This document shows, one piece after another, positions 1 through 7,076 of a DNA stretch of 9,372 nucleotides. Source of the DNA: Planctomycetaceae bacterium. Lineage in GTDB: Bacteria > Planctomycetota > Planctomycetia > Planctomycetales > Planctomycetaceae. Where the stretch lies: assembly GCA_947463775.1 (NCBI GenBank), contig CANHVD010000193.1:1-9372 (forward strand). Direction: 5' to 3'. Numbering within the stretch: the first letter of the stretch is position 1; each line of letters starts with the position of its first letter. The position numbers and the translations under genes are program-made. Under the pieces are notes generated by a model. It saw only the letters and a list, made by a program, of their open reading frames with translations, did not search any database and was not told the DNA's origin.

Positions 1-852
1 ATCGGACTTCGCCCTGGATATTTTGGTGGCAACTATCTCGGAATCCATCACAATCCCTTCGAGACTGAAGGGGATCCGAATGCCGACAACTTTCAAGTCA
101 GGAATGTGGGGCTGAGTCAGGATCTGTCTCTCGATCGACTCAATGATCGTCGCGCCCTGCTGACTTCAGTCGACAGCCTGCGTCGCGAAGCTGACGCCTC
201 CGGCATGTTTGAATCCATGGACCGGTTTGATCGCACTGCTTTTGACATGGTGACCGGTGCGAAAACTCGTGAAGCATTCGACCTGACAAAAGAAGACACA
301 AAGACGCGCGAACTTTATGGTCGCCATTCGTGGGGCCAAAGCACTCTGCTGGCGCGACGTCTTGTCGAGGCCGGTACAACGTTTGTCTCCTGCCACTTTG
401 GAGGTTGGGATCACCATTGGGATTTGAAGTCCGGGATGGAGAATTATCTGCCCAAAATCGATCAGCTTGTGTATGGCCTGCTGACCGATCTCTCTGATCG
501 AGGACTTCTCGAAAAGACTCTGGTTGTGCTCTGTGGTGAATTCAGCCGTACTCCTCGAATGAACGATGGCGGCAACGGTGGTCCTCCTCTAAGCAAAGGA
601 ACACCGGGACGTGACCATTGGGGAAATGCCATGTCCTGCTTTCTGGCCGGCGGAGGAGTGCAGGGCGGTCGCCTGATTGGTTCAACCGACCACCTTGGCG
701 AATCTCCAAAGGAACATCCTCTGCGACCAGGCGACATCCACCACACGATTTACCAAGTGCTTGGAGTTGATCCGTCACAACATTTTCTTGATCACTCCGG
801 CCGACCAGTTGTCGCGGTTGATCATGGCGATGTAATCCACGAGTTGTTTTAG
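1..852 (+). CDS. DUF1501 family protein, C-terminal part (5' end outside window)
   Basis: The reading frame is open from the first base, so this is the last 283 residues of a longer protein; DUF1501 proteins usually have roughly 430-490 residues. The family belongs to the alkaline phosphatase/sulfatase-like superfamily, is very abundant in planctomycetes and is often exported by a Tat signal, which would lie outside the window. The substrate is unknown. Visible family marks, numbered within the fragment: a GY(F/L)G...HNPF stretch near 6-20, GGWDHHWD at 134-141, GEFSRTP at 179-185, GRDHWG at 203-208 and GDIHHT at 244-249. The Asp/His-rich motifs match the conserved metal-site-like positions of this superfamily. 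The end (GRPVV...VIHELF) is a typical DUF1501 C-terminus and is intact, closing with TAG. A GTG at 106 is internal, not the start, because homologous sequence continues upstream of it. The gene converges on the HAD phosphatase gene. Confidence 0.93.
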   Translation: MGLRPGYFGGNYLGIHHNPFETEGDPNADNFQVRNVGLSQDLSLDRLNDRRALLTSVDSLRREADASGMFESMDRFDRTAFDMVTGAKTREAFDLTKEDTKTRELYGRHSWGQSTLLARRLVEAGTTFVSCHFGGWDHHWDLKSGMENYLPKIDQLVYGLLTDLSDRGLLEKTLVVLCGEFSRTPRMNDGGNGGPPLSKGTPGRDHWGNAMSCFLAGGGVQGGRLIGSTDHLGESPKEHPLRPGDIHHTIYQVLGVDPSQHFLDHSGRPVVAVDHGDVIHELF

Positions 853-911
853 CGACTGGTGTCCCCATCCCTGACACTGATTCACAACGACTCGCTGTCT
901 GACCGACCAAC

Positions 912-924
912 AAATCTTCCGATC
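912..924 (-). repeat. Extra degenerate copy of the spacer repeat unit
   Basis: The sequence aaatcttccgatc differs at a single position from aaatcttccggtc at 1001-1013. It has the same orientation as the two inverted copies of the array but lies outside the 16-bp spacing. It supports the view that the whole spacer is built from one repeat family. Confidence 0.5.
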
Positions 925-950
925 CAAAACCCCTTGGCGTAATGCTCAGT

Positions 951-1030
951 CGACCGAAAAATTTCACGACCGAAAAATTGAATTACACGCACCGCACCTG
1001 AAATCTTCCGGTCACTAAATTTTTCGGTCA
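951..1030. repeat. Mirror-symmetric set of four about 14-bp units
   Basis: Two forward copies of cgaccgaaaaatt start at 951 and 967. Two inverted copies start at 1001 (aaatcttccggtca) and 1017 (aaatttttcggtca). The spacing within each pair is exactly 16 bp. The outer forward copy (952-964) and the last inverted copy (1017-1029) are perfect 13-bp reverse complements, so they could form a long-range stem around a 52-base loop. The second forward copy (968-979) pairs over 12 bp with 1018-1029. The two inverted copies differ at 2 of 14 positions. Whether this is a terminator, a protein-binding array or a dispersed genomic repeat cannot be told from one copy. Confidence 0.75.
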
Positions 1031-1086
1031 AAACACCCACAGCGCGCTTTACCTCCGGTGAGTCATCAGTTCAGGGGCGCGGAGTT

Positions 1087-1114
1087 GCCGGAGCTCGCTG
1101 GCGCTCGGTCCGGC
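1087..1114. repeat. REP-like GC-rich palindrome
   Basis: The arms gccggagc (1087-1094) and gctc..tccggc (1103-1114) pair as an 8-bp stem with a 2-base bulge (gg, 1107-1108) and an 8-base loop. The hairpin sits 12 bases from the HAD gene stop codon. It resembles the short extragenic palindromes dispersed between genes in many bacteria. That it is a multi-copy element is inference, as only one copy is in the window. A short A-run follows on the + strand, not a T-run, so it is not a standard terminator for the DUF1501 gene. Confidence 0.5.
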
Positions 1115-1126
1115 CTACGAAAAAAG

Positions 1127-1951
1127 TCAGCCCACTGCCACGCACGCCTCGGAAGGCAACCACTGCTCCAACTGTGTGCGAATCTCATCCGTCGGCTCAA
1201 GCAAGTCGGCGATCGAATCCACAATCAGATCCGGCCGAAACGCGAAGTTCTGCAGATCAGTTCGCGACGTCGTCCCCGATAGCACCAGAACCGTGCGATA
1301 TCCCATCTGAACTCCGCCGAGGATATCTGTATCCATCGTGTCGCCAATCATGACAGTGTTCGCCGCATCAAGCCCCAACTCCTTCCGAGCAGCTCGCATC
1401 ATCACTGGACTTGGCTTTCCGACACTGAAGGCTTTCACTCCTGTGGCTTTCTCCAGCAGAGCAACGACCGCTCCGCAACCAGGTCGAGTTCCCGTCGAAG
1501 TTGGACAGTTTGGATCCAGATTTGTCGCAATCAATTTCGCACCCTCCATGATCAACTGCACGGCTCGCTCAACCATTTCGAACGAAAGCGTCCGTCCTTC
1601 ACCAACCACAACGTAGTCTGCGTGACTGTCGACGATTGAGTAGCCGTTGCTGTGTAGCGCATTCATCAGGCCGCTTTCACCGATAACGAACGCAGTGCCG
1701 TTAGGAAGCTGACGCGCAAGAAATCGAGCGGTTGCCATGGCACAAGTGAAGACATGCTTCTCCTCGATGGGGATGCCCATGCGATTGAGCTTTGTCGCCA
1801 CATCGCGCCGACTGCGCTGACTGTTGTTGGTCAAAAAGAGAAACGGAACATTCTCATCCAGCAGCTTCACAATGAACTGTTGTGCTCCTGGAATAAGTTC
1901 AGTGCCTCGATAGATTACCCCATCCATGTCAATCAGAAACCCGGAACTCAT
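1127..1951 (-). CDS. HAD-IIA (NagD-like) phosphatase
   Basis: The 274-residue protein matches the HAD superfamily subclass IIA, which hydrolyses small phosphate esters (nucleotide, p-nitrophenyl, phosphoglycolate or sugar phosphates) in the cytoplasm. All four HAD motifs are visible: DMDG with nucleophile Asp8 and acid/base Asp10, TNNS at 41-44 with the motif II Thr, GKP with Lys179, and GDTMDTD at 203-209 with the Mg-binding acids. The cap region carries the ATNLDPNCP...PGCGA pattern (142-161) typical of NagD relatives. An in-frame ATG 35 codons upstream (2056) exists, but the start at 1951 puts motif I at residue 8, as is usual for the family, and the extra residues look non-homologous. The start is preceded by a weak purine stretch (agagaaag). 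The exact substrate is not predictable. A 311-bp gap separates it from pabB, so it may have its own promoter. Confidence 0.92.
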   Translation of the reverse strand: MSSGFLIDMDGVIYRGTELIPGAQQFIVKLLDENVPFLFLTNNSQRSRRDVATKLNRMGIPIEEKHVFTCAMATARFLARQLPNGTAFVIGESGLMNALHSNGYSIVDSHADYVVVGEGRTLSFEMVERAVQLIMEGAKLIATNLDPNCPTSTGTRPGCGAVVALLEKATGVKAFSVGKPSPVMMRAARKELGLDAANTVMIGDTMDTDILGGVQMGYRTVLVLSGTTSRTDLQNFAFRPDLIVDSIADLLEPTDEIRTQLEQWLPSEACVAVG

Positions 1952-2262
1952 CTGGTATCTTTCTCTGCCAAACCAATTGCAAAACAGTTCTCTGCAACGT
2001 TCCATTGCCGCAGAGTTCACATTGCTCCGGGATTGGCAAGTCACGTGCCACTTCACGTTCGATTGCGAACCGATGCAATAAACACGGCACTTTGCCGCAT
2101 ACCACCTCTCGCGTTTTCAGGATTCGATCACCACCAGGTACGGTGAACGGACACAATCAAACGATCTGAAAAATTGCGTGCATGCTCAAATCAAGCGCAG
2201 GCGTTTTGGTAATTGCAGTAGGCTCAAAGTCAGACCTCAAAGAGGCATCTTGTGCAAGCTCT
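1952..2262. other. Intergenic spacer of 311 bp, weak hairpins only
   Basis: This gap lies between the pabB stop and the HAD start, both on the - strand. I find no convincing gene; short frames here lack family features. Two small perfect hairpins are present: gttcg-attg-cgaac (2057-2070) and cggca-ctt-tgccg (2085-2097). The second, read on the - strand, is followed by TGTTTATT, faintly terminator-like. A 4-bp stem with an AAA loop lies at 2235-2245. No -35/-10 pair is clear enough to name, although a promoter for the HAD gene is expected here. Confidence 0.5.
2077..2097 (-). terminator. Possible weak terminator between pabB and the HAD gene
   Basis: Read on the - strand, a 5-bp GC-rich stem (cggca/tgccg, 3-base loop, 2085-2097) is followed by TGTTTATT. 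The stem is short and the T-tract interrupted, and it lies about 165 bases beyond the pabB stop. This is only a candidate. Confidence 0.2.
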
Positions 2263-3702
2263 CTAGACCGACGCACGTAATGATCTGATCATGCCTGAGG
2301 CTTTGTGCAGCGTCTCGCGATATTCTTCCAGAGGATCGGAATCAGCAACAATCCCTCCACCAACCGGAAACTGGACCCATCCGTTCTGAAGGGTAAACGT
2401 GCGAATCAAGATGCTGCTGTCAAAATCACCACCAGCCCCTAAACAAAACAGACTTCCGCAATAGGCTCCGCGCACGGTGGGCTCAAGCTCAGCAATAATC
2501 TGCATCGCGCGAATCTTTGGCGCGCCAGTAATTGAACCACCAGGAAAGCATCCGGCCATCAGATCCCACACATCGCAGTCGTCACGCAACTGACCGACAA
2601 CGGTAGAGACAAGATGCAGCACCGTTTCGAATCGCTCAATCTCACATAAGCCGGTGACTCGAACAGATCCAGGCTTGCAGCTCCTTGAGATATCATTCCG
2701 CAGGAGGTCGACGATCATTACGTTTTCAGATCGATCCTTCTCACTGGTCGCCAGCTCAGTCCCGGCATACAGATCCGCAATCGGAGATCGAGGTCGACGA
2801 CGCGTGCCTTTGATCGGTCGAGTCTCTACCTGTCCGCTCCTGTCGACCTTCAAAAATCGTTCCGGCGACGCACTGACAATTGCAAATTCCTCCGCCTGAA
2901 GCAGCCCACAAAATGGAGCTGGATTGTTGGTTCTGATTGCCGAGTACAACTGCATCGCCGTTCCATGCCACGGAGCCATCAATCGCTGCGAAAGATTGGC
3001 CTGAAAGATATCCCCAGCGCGAATGTATTCGATGACTCGACTGACCGCCTGAACATATTCGTCGCGAGCGAAATCCGAATAGATCTCGGACGATGGCTCG
3101 ATACGATTCAATCGACTGAAGTGTGACTCCGGGACAGCACTCGCACGACGAAAATCAGCCTCCGTCTCTCTTTCACAATCAAGAGACTGAAGCCGTCCCA
3201 GCAGCCATTCCTCTCGTTCCGTAACAGTAAACTTCCGCAACGATGAAGGCATATCGATCACATAGGCTTTGACTGTGCCGCCAATGTGATCCCAGACAAT
3301 CGCCCAGTCATAAAGCCCTGCCAGCAAAGCCGGTGTTTCGAAATCGTCAATGATCGGAGTCGGAAGTTTTTCAAACGCTCGCCCCAACTCATACCCCATC
3401 AGGCCGGCAATTCCTCCAAAGAATGGAGGAAGATCGGCGATCTCACCACTGTCCGGCTCACCCAGCAGTCGTTGCCATTCACGGAGCTTTGCGAATGGAG
3501 ATGATCCTTGTTCAGCAGCCTTTATCTCAACGCGATCTACGGGGTCGGCAGCCAGAAAAGTATACCGAGCATCCCGCTCACGATGCCGCGCGGCACTATC
3601 CAGTAACAGCAGATACGGAGCGTCTTCAAATGCGGCGACAGCCTGCAATACTGCCAGCCGGGGGTCGAGCTCGATAGTTCGAATGAACAGTGACACATTC
3701 AC
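2263..3702 (-). CDS. pabB: Aminodeoxychorismate synthase component I
   Basis: The 479-residue chorismate-binding enzyme would convert chorismate plus glutamine-derived ammonia to 4-amino-4-deoxychorismate, the first step to p-aminobenzoate and folate, with a PabA glutaminase partner. The N-terminal part (about 1-155) resembles the TrpE/PabB N-domain and the C-terminal part (about 212-475) is the chorismate-binding domain. Key motifs: IRAGDIFQANLSQR at 227-240, PIKGT at 296-300, ENVMIVDLLRND at 326-337, GCFPGGSITGAPK at 384-396 and EEYRET...KASGM at 459-471. Lys298 in PIKGT is the PabB signature; anthranilate synthase (TrpE) has PIAGT there. That makes PabB preferred, though some TrpE-like variants cannot be excluded. 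The start is a GTG with no Shine-Dalgarno upstream; an in-frame stop at 3736-3738 leaves no better start upstream. No pabA or pabC is next to it. The TIM-barrel gene ends 43 bp upstream, which suggests co-transcription. Confidence 0.92.
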   Translation of the reverse strand: MNVSLFIRTIELDPRLAVLQAVAAFEDAPYLLLLDSAARHRERDARYTFLAADPVDRVEIKAAEQGSSPFAKLREWQRLLGEPDSGEIADLPPFFGGIAGLMGYELGRAFEKLPTPIIDDFETPALLAGLYDWAIVWDHIGGTVKAYVIDMPSSLRKFTVTEREEWLLGRLQSLDCERETEADFRRASAVPESHFSRLNRIEPSSEIYSDFARDEYVQAVSRVIEYIRAGDIFQANLSQRLMAPWHGTAMQLYSAIRTNNPAPFCGLLQAEEFAIVSASPERFLKVDRSGQVETRPIKGTRRRPRSPIADLYAGTELATSEKDRSENVMIVDLLRNDISRSCKPGSVRVTGLCEIERFETVLHLVSTVVGQLRDDCDVWDLMAGCFPGGSITGAPKIRAMQIIAELEPTVRGAYCGSLFCLGAGGDFDSSILIRTFTLQNGWVQFPVGGGIVADSDPLEEYRETLHKASGMIRSLRASV

Positions 3703-3745
3703 ACTTTGAAGGAGAAAACTATTGGCACAGGAGAGTCAGTCTGCT

Positions 3746-4561
3746 TCACCGAAAACACTTTTGAAATGTAACCATCGTCTGCCGTGCAGTCGTCAGAGAA
3801 TCGGGAATCGGAAACGCTTCCACCGACGCATAGCCGTCATACTGTATATCGCGCAAAGCCGTCACGATGGGAGCATAGTCCATGTGACCGCGACCGGCCG
3901 CCTGCCGATTGGAATCCACGAAGTGCACGTGCCCAACGAAGGCTCCACCATCACTGAGCCCGCCAGCGATCGAGGTTTCTTCGATATTCATATGGAACAA
4001 ATCCGCCAGCAGACGGACGTTTCGACTGGCCAGTGGCTTCAGAAGCTCAACACCGGCAGCTATCGTCGTCGCCATGTTGGTTTCGTATCGATTTAATGGC
4101 TCATAGTGCAGAACCGTCCCGCATCGCTCAGCATGATCACCAAGCGTTTGCAACGCATCACGCAGATAACCAATCGCGGTATCTCGATCGACCACATCAT
4201 CCCACTTGCCCTGCATAGAACCAATAATCGCAGGAGCCCCATGTTCCGCACCGGCAGAAATGATGTCGCGAATAAACTCAACCGCGTCATGCCGACGTCC
4301 TGCATCCGCATCACATAATGACAACTTGTGAACCACCATACCCGCACCGGTTCCGACCGCGGCTAGTTTCAAGCCATGCTTGTTTAGCAGTTGTGCTAAA
4401 GGCAGCGAGCGAATGACAGCTCCCGACGGCGCAAACAACTCTATGGCGTCAAAGCCAATCTCCGCGGCCGCTCGACAAGCGCCGGGGAGATCATCATGAA
4501 AAACAAACGGGCCTTTGCGAGCCTGCTCAACAAGACTGACTGTGACTGCGGACTTAATCAT
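3746..4561 (-). CDS. TIM-barrel sugar epimerase/isomerase (AP endonuclease 2-like fold)
   Basis: The 271-residue protein belongs to the xylose isomerase-like TIM-barrel family that includes ketose 3-epimerases (D-tagatose/D-psicose 3-epimerase), hydroxypyruvate isomerase and IolE/IolI relatives. The four metal ligands expected for the ketose 3-epimerase group can be placed: Glu154 (HYEPLNRYE), Asp187 (ADLFHMNIEE), His213 (GHVHFVDSNR) and Glu248 (SVEAF). They sit about two residues from the positions reported for Pseudomonas cichorii D-tagatose 3-epimerase. His190 and Arg219 are likely substrate-site residues. No signal peptide is seen, so it should be cytoplasmic. The substrate is not predictable from sequence. 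The start ATG at 4561 fits the family's short N-terminus (MIKSAVTVSL, first beta strand) but has no Shine-Dalgarno. It lies 77 bp after the VWA gene and 43 bp before pabB. Confidence 0.88.
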   Translation of the reverse strand: MIKSAVTVSLVEQARKGPFVFHDDLPGACRAAAEIGFDAIELFAPSGAVIRSLPLAQLLNKHGLKLAAVGTGAGMVVHKLSLCDADAGRRHDAVEFIRDIISAGAEHGAPAIIGSMQGKWDDVVDRDTAIGYLRDALQTLGDHAERCGTVLHYEPLNRYETNMATTIAAGVELLKPLASRNVRLLADLFHMNIEETSIAGGLSDGGAFVGHVHFVDSNRQAAGRGHMDYAPIVTALRDIQYDGYASVEAFPIPDSLTTARQTMVTFQKCFR

Positions 4562-4573
4562 GAAACACGAACC

Positions 4574-4599
4574 AATTTGAAATCTGAAATTTGAAATCT
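4574..4599. repeat. Short tandem direct repeat upstream of the epimerase gene
   Basis: The 12-mer aatttgaaatct occurs at 4574-4585 and again at 4588-4599, a 14-bp period with ga between them. It fills the space just upstream of the epimerase start codon (4561), where a ribosome-binding site would be expected on the - strand. The adjoining bases contain gaaatcttccg (4593-4603), which also occurs at 1000-1010 in the convergent spacer. Confidence 0.65.
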
Positions 4600-4638
4600 T
4601 CCGTGGGTGATCCCGGATTCCGAAAACAGCGAGAAATC

Positions 4639-6984
4639 TCAGCTACGTACCGGCACGTCAGGATGATAACTCAAACGCAACGCCAGCAGTTGCTCAAAGA
4701 TCAGGACGGCAATCAGCAAACCAATCAGCACCCATCTGATCTCGCGGCCTGCTTCTGACCCTCCAAGAGCCTGGGCAGCATCTGCATCCAGAACTCGTAC
4801 ATGACCCAGATCAGCCTGCTGCATCAGTTGTTCTGCGTCGGCCACAGCCAAAGCGCTCTCTGAGGAAGAAACATTCAGAGCAATCGCCAGATCTGTTCCG
4901 GTCCCCTCGGAGTCGAATCGCCGGACTTTATAGATCCCCGGGCGGTCGGCCTGAGCAATCGTCACACCCAATTTATCTTCCTGGACAGTCTTTGGAGAAG
5001 TATTCGACGCCGGCTCTTCAGTCTTGCTTTTGTCGGCATTGACTGCGGGAGCAACAGGCTTTTCAGCCGGGAGAATCGATGCCTGCAGACGCACAAACGT
5101 TTCAGCTATGGGTTCGTCGTCACCAGCAGCCTCGGGAAGGAATACTTCCACGTTCTCATTGAACCGCCCGACTGGCCATTCCAGACTCACCGGTTCCGTT
5201 AATTCTCGCAACTCGACACTGTCAGTTTGCTTTTGCAAATACTGATGTATCAAAAGGTGCATGACCACATACCCCGGTGCAGCAGGCGAAACGGGCCAGT
5301 TCGACCAACGACGACCAGCCCCCGTCAGAAAGGTAAGAATTCTGCCTTTACCGAGACTGTGCTCAAACCCAACCGGCTGCCGATTCTTTAAACGAATCAG
5401 TGTCCGCACACCATCGTTTCGCTCTGCATCATCAGGTTTGAAGTCATCCGTAACCTGCAACCATCGAGCAACCTGCACGGTGTCCGGGAAAGGACTATCC
5501 GGAGTGTTGTAGACGACAAAAATTGGATGTGGCTCAAAGACGGGATTCACGAAAGCCTTTTGATCGGATGCCGTTCCAGTTGCGTCCTCCGCAACGGCTT
5601 CGTGCAAGGTCCCCACAGGAACCGGAAACAAATTCAATGAGGATTCTCGCAGCGTCTCCGAATACCAGCGAGTATTCGCCTGATCTCCGGGAAACCACGC
5701 GATGCCTCCGCCAGCTCGCACATACTCAGCAAGCAGCACAGATGCGTCAGCCGGAAGGTCTCGAATGTTTAGCAGGTAGATGCAGTCATAACCGTTCAAA
5801 TTTGACGACGTCAGCGACTGCGAGGTTCGCACTTCTGTCGTTAGTCCAGTCAAAGCCGGATCAGCACTTAAGGCAGCAGCCACGAAAGAAGCGTCTTCCT
5901 GCTGTCCTTCATCATCGACAATCAAAACAGTTCGTCGCTCGGTCACTTCAACCGCAAGAAATCGACGATTATCTTCTCGCAAAGCATCCTCATCGAGTCG
6001 AACTTCGACCTGATGTCGGCCTTCGGAGTCGAATGTCAGGTCATGAGAAATCTGTAATTCAGCCGCTGGCTCGAGGTCCGGTACAAGCACTTTGCCTGGC
6101 AGAGAATTGCCATCGACAAAGACCGAGCCTCGCAGTCCGCTGATTTTAGTCGCTCCATGATTTCGAATCGTCAACGTCATTCGCCAGGGAACACCCTGAG
6201 CAACGGCCAGAGTCTCGGCAGATAATTGCTGCAGGCCAATATTCGGCCGAGCATCTTTCACCACCTTGACCAGATCAACGGAAGCCTTAATCGTCTTCAA
6301 CGATTCCAGCGCCGCAGCAACTTCAGGACGATTATTCCAGTCTGATGCTCGAAGGTCGGTTAAGATATGAACCTGAGGTGATGCACTGCCATCAGCCGCC
6401 AGAATATCTTTCGCCGCGTTAATCGCATCGACAGGCGACGCTGCTCGCCATGAGCAAGTCAGATTCCGCAGTCTCGGCAACAACTCCTGAACCAGAGCAC
6501 CATCCAGAGTCCGATCCGAAACGATCGGACGGCGAGGGTCGGTGATCGACAGGATCGTGACTCGGGACGCTCCCGGCTGACGACTTCCTTCGGCCAACAT
6601 ATTCTCCAGAGTCGTCAGGGCTTCACGAAAAACAGTCGCATCACCTTCACGATCGCGCATCGAGAGCGAATCATCCAGCAGCACCACATGGTGCATACTG
6701 GCCCCGCGCAACATTAACAATCGGCTGGGATCCAGCACCAGTCGAGCAATCAGCAGTACGATCAACAGCACCGCCAGAATTCGCAGCAGAAGAAGCAGCA
6801 ACTGCTCCAGAATGATTCGCCGACGGTTCAGTTCCTCACTCTCAAGGAGAAACTCCATCGCCGCAAAGCGAACTCGTTTGTACCGAAGCCGGCTCAGGAT
6901 ATGAATCAGAATCGGCACCGAAACCAGCGCAGCCCCAGGCAGCACGAAAGCTGGATTGAGGAAGAACTGGATGAGCCAGGACAT
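4639..6984 (-). CDS. BatA/VWA-type membrane protein with GATase-like domain
   Basis: The 781-residue protein starts with the BatA (aerotolerance regulator N-terminal) module: hydrophobic segment about 10-30, a basic stretch with RLRYKRVRFAAMEFL (32-46), and a strongly Leu-rich membrane segment about 58-84. A von Willebrand A domain follows, with MIDAS motif DDSLS at 104-108 and a later acid at Asp210 (HILTDLRASDW). Next come an Ig/CARDB-like part (about 250-347) and a glutamine-amidotransferase-like Rossmann part (about 352-580, with TVLIVDDEG and YVRAGGGIAWFPG). A low-complexity linker lies at about 640-672, and a C-terminal membrane helix at about 750-770 precedes a short tail. No amidotransferase catalytic Cys is evident. 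Such proteins are the membrane partners of MoxR/DUF58 sets and are thought to act at the cell envelope; the molecular role is unsettled. The ATG at 6984 opens the conserved MSWLIQFFLNPAF start and lacks a Shine-Dalgarno. Confidence 0.88.
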   Translation of the reverse strand: MSWLIQFFLNPAFVLPGAALVSVPILIHILSRLRYKRVRFAAMEFLLESEELNRRRIILEQLLLLLLRILAVLLIVLLIARLVLDPSRLLMLRGASMHHVVLLDDSLSMRDREGDATVFREALTTLENMLAEGSRQPGASRVTILSITDPRRPIVSDRTLDGALVQELLPRLRNLTCSWRAASPVDAINAAKDILAADGSASPQVHILTDLRASDWNNRPEVAAALESLKTIKASVDLVKVVKDARPNIGLQQLSAETLAVAQGVPWRMTLTIRNHGATKISGLRGSVFVDGNSLPGKVLVPDLEPAAELQISHDLTFDSEGRHQVEVRLDEDALREDNRRFLAVEVTERRTVLIVDDEGQQEDASFVAAALSADPALTGLTTEVRTSQSLTSSNLNGYDCIYLLNIRDLPADASVLLAEYVRAGGGIAWFPGDQANTRWYSETLRESSLNLFPVPVGTLHEAVAEDATGTASDQKAFVNPVFEPHPIFVVYNTPDSPFPDTVQVARWLQVTDDFKPDDAERNDGVRTLIRLKNRQPVGFEHSLGKGRILTFLTGAGRRWSNWPVSPAAPGYVVMHLLIHQYLQKQTDSVELRELTEPVSLEWPVGRFNENVEVFLPEAAGDDEPIAETFVRLQASILPAEKPVAPAVNADKSKTEEPASNTSPKTVQEDKLGVTIAQADRPGIYKVRRFDSEGTGTDLAIALNVSSSESALAVADAEQLMQQADLGHVRVLDADAAQALGGSEAGREIRWVLIGLLIAVLIFEQLLALRLSYHPDVPVRS

Positions 6985-7000
6985 GATTCACTGAGGTTTC

Positions 7001-7041
7001 GGATTAAGGTTTAAAGTCCGGGATTAGAAATCTAAAGTCTG
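7001..7041. repeat. Imperfect tandem repeat of about 20 bp before the VWA gene
   Basis: Two adjacent units, 7001-7020 and 7021-7041, both begin with ggatta and end in aaagtc(c/t)g, with a diverged middle; a partial third unit (agatt) follows. They lie in the 92-bp gap between the DUF58 stop and the VWA start, 16 bp upstream of the VWA gene ATG. A/T-rich composition and lack of coding potential suggest a non-coding repeat; a regulatory role is not shown. Confidence 0.55.
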
Positions 7042-7076
7042 AGATTGCTTAAACGCGGCATAGGTTCATCAATCGC

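Larger units (their letters stand above)
853..1126. other. Convergent intergenic spacer made of repeats, no gene
   Basis: This 274-bp spacer separates the stop codons of two converging genes. I see no convincing coding sequence in it. It contains four copies of a short A/T-rich unit in mirror arrangement (951-1030), a fifth degenerate copy at 912-924, and a GC-rich palindrome at 1087-1114, each listed separately. None of the hairpins is followed by a proper T-run on either strand, so a classical intrinsic terminator cannot be claimed, though the position between convergent genes suits a bidirectional transcription end. Confidence 0.7.

Noticed and set aside
951..1030. CRISPR array
   Set aside because: The units are only about 14 bp, occur in both orientations with 2-3 bp between them, and no spacers of CRISPR length or cas genes are present.
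1952..2056. N-terminal extension of the HAD phosphatase to an ATG at 2056 (35 extra residues)
   Set aside because: The HAD-IIA family begins a few residues before the DxD motif; the extension is Cys/Arg-rich with no family likeness, and the ATG at 1951 gives motif I at residue 8.
1929..2156. 75-residue frame on the - strand with a CxxC-like pair
   Set aside because: It overlaps the HAD start in another frame, has no recognisable domain, and the CELC pair alone is not evidence of a zinc protein.
2263..3702. Anthranilate synthase TrpE
   Set aside because: The discriminating motif reads PIKGT, as in PabB, not PIAGT as in TrpE, and no trpG/trpD neighbours are present.
5523..6143. 206-residue open frame on the + strand inside the VWA gene
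   Set aside because: Arg/Gln-rich translation typical of an antisense shadow of a moderately GC-rich gene; no domain and no start signal.
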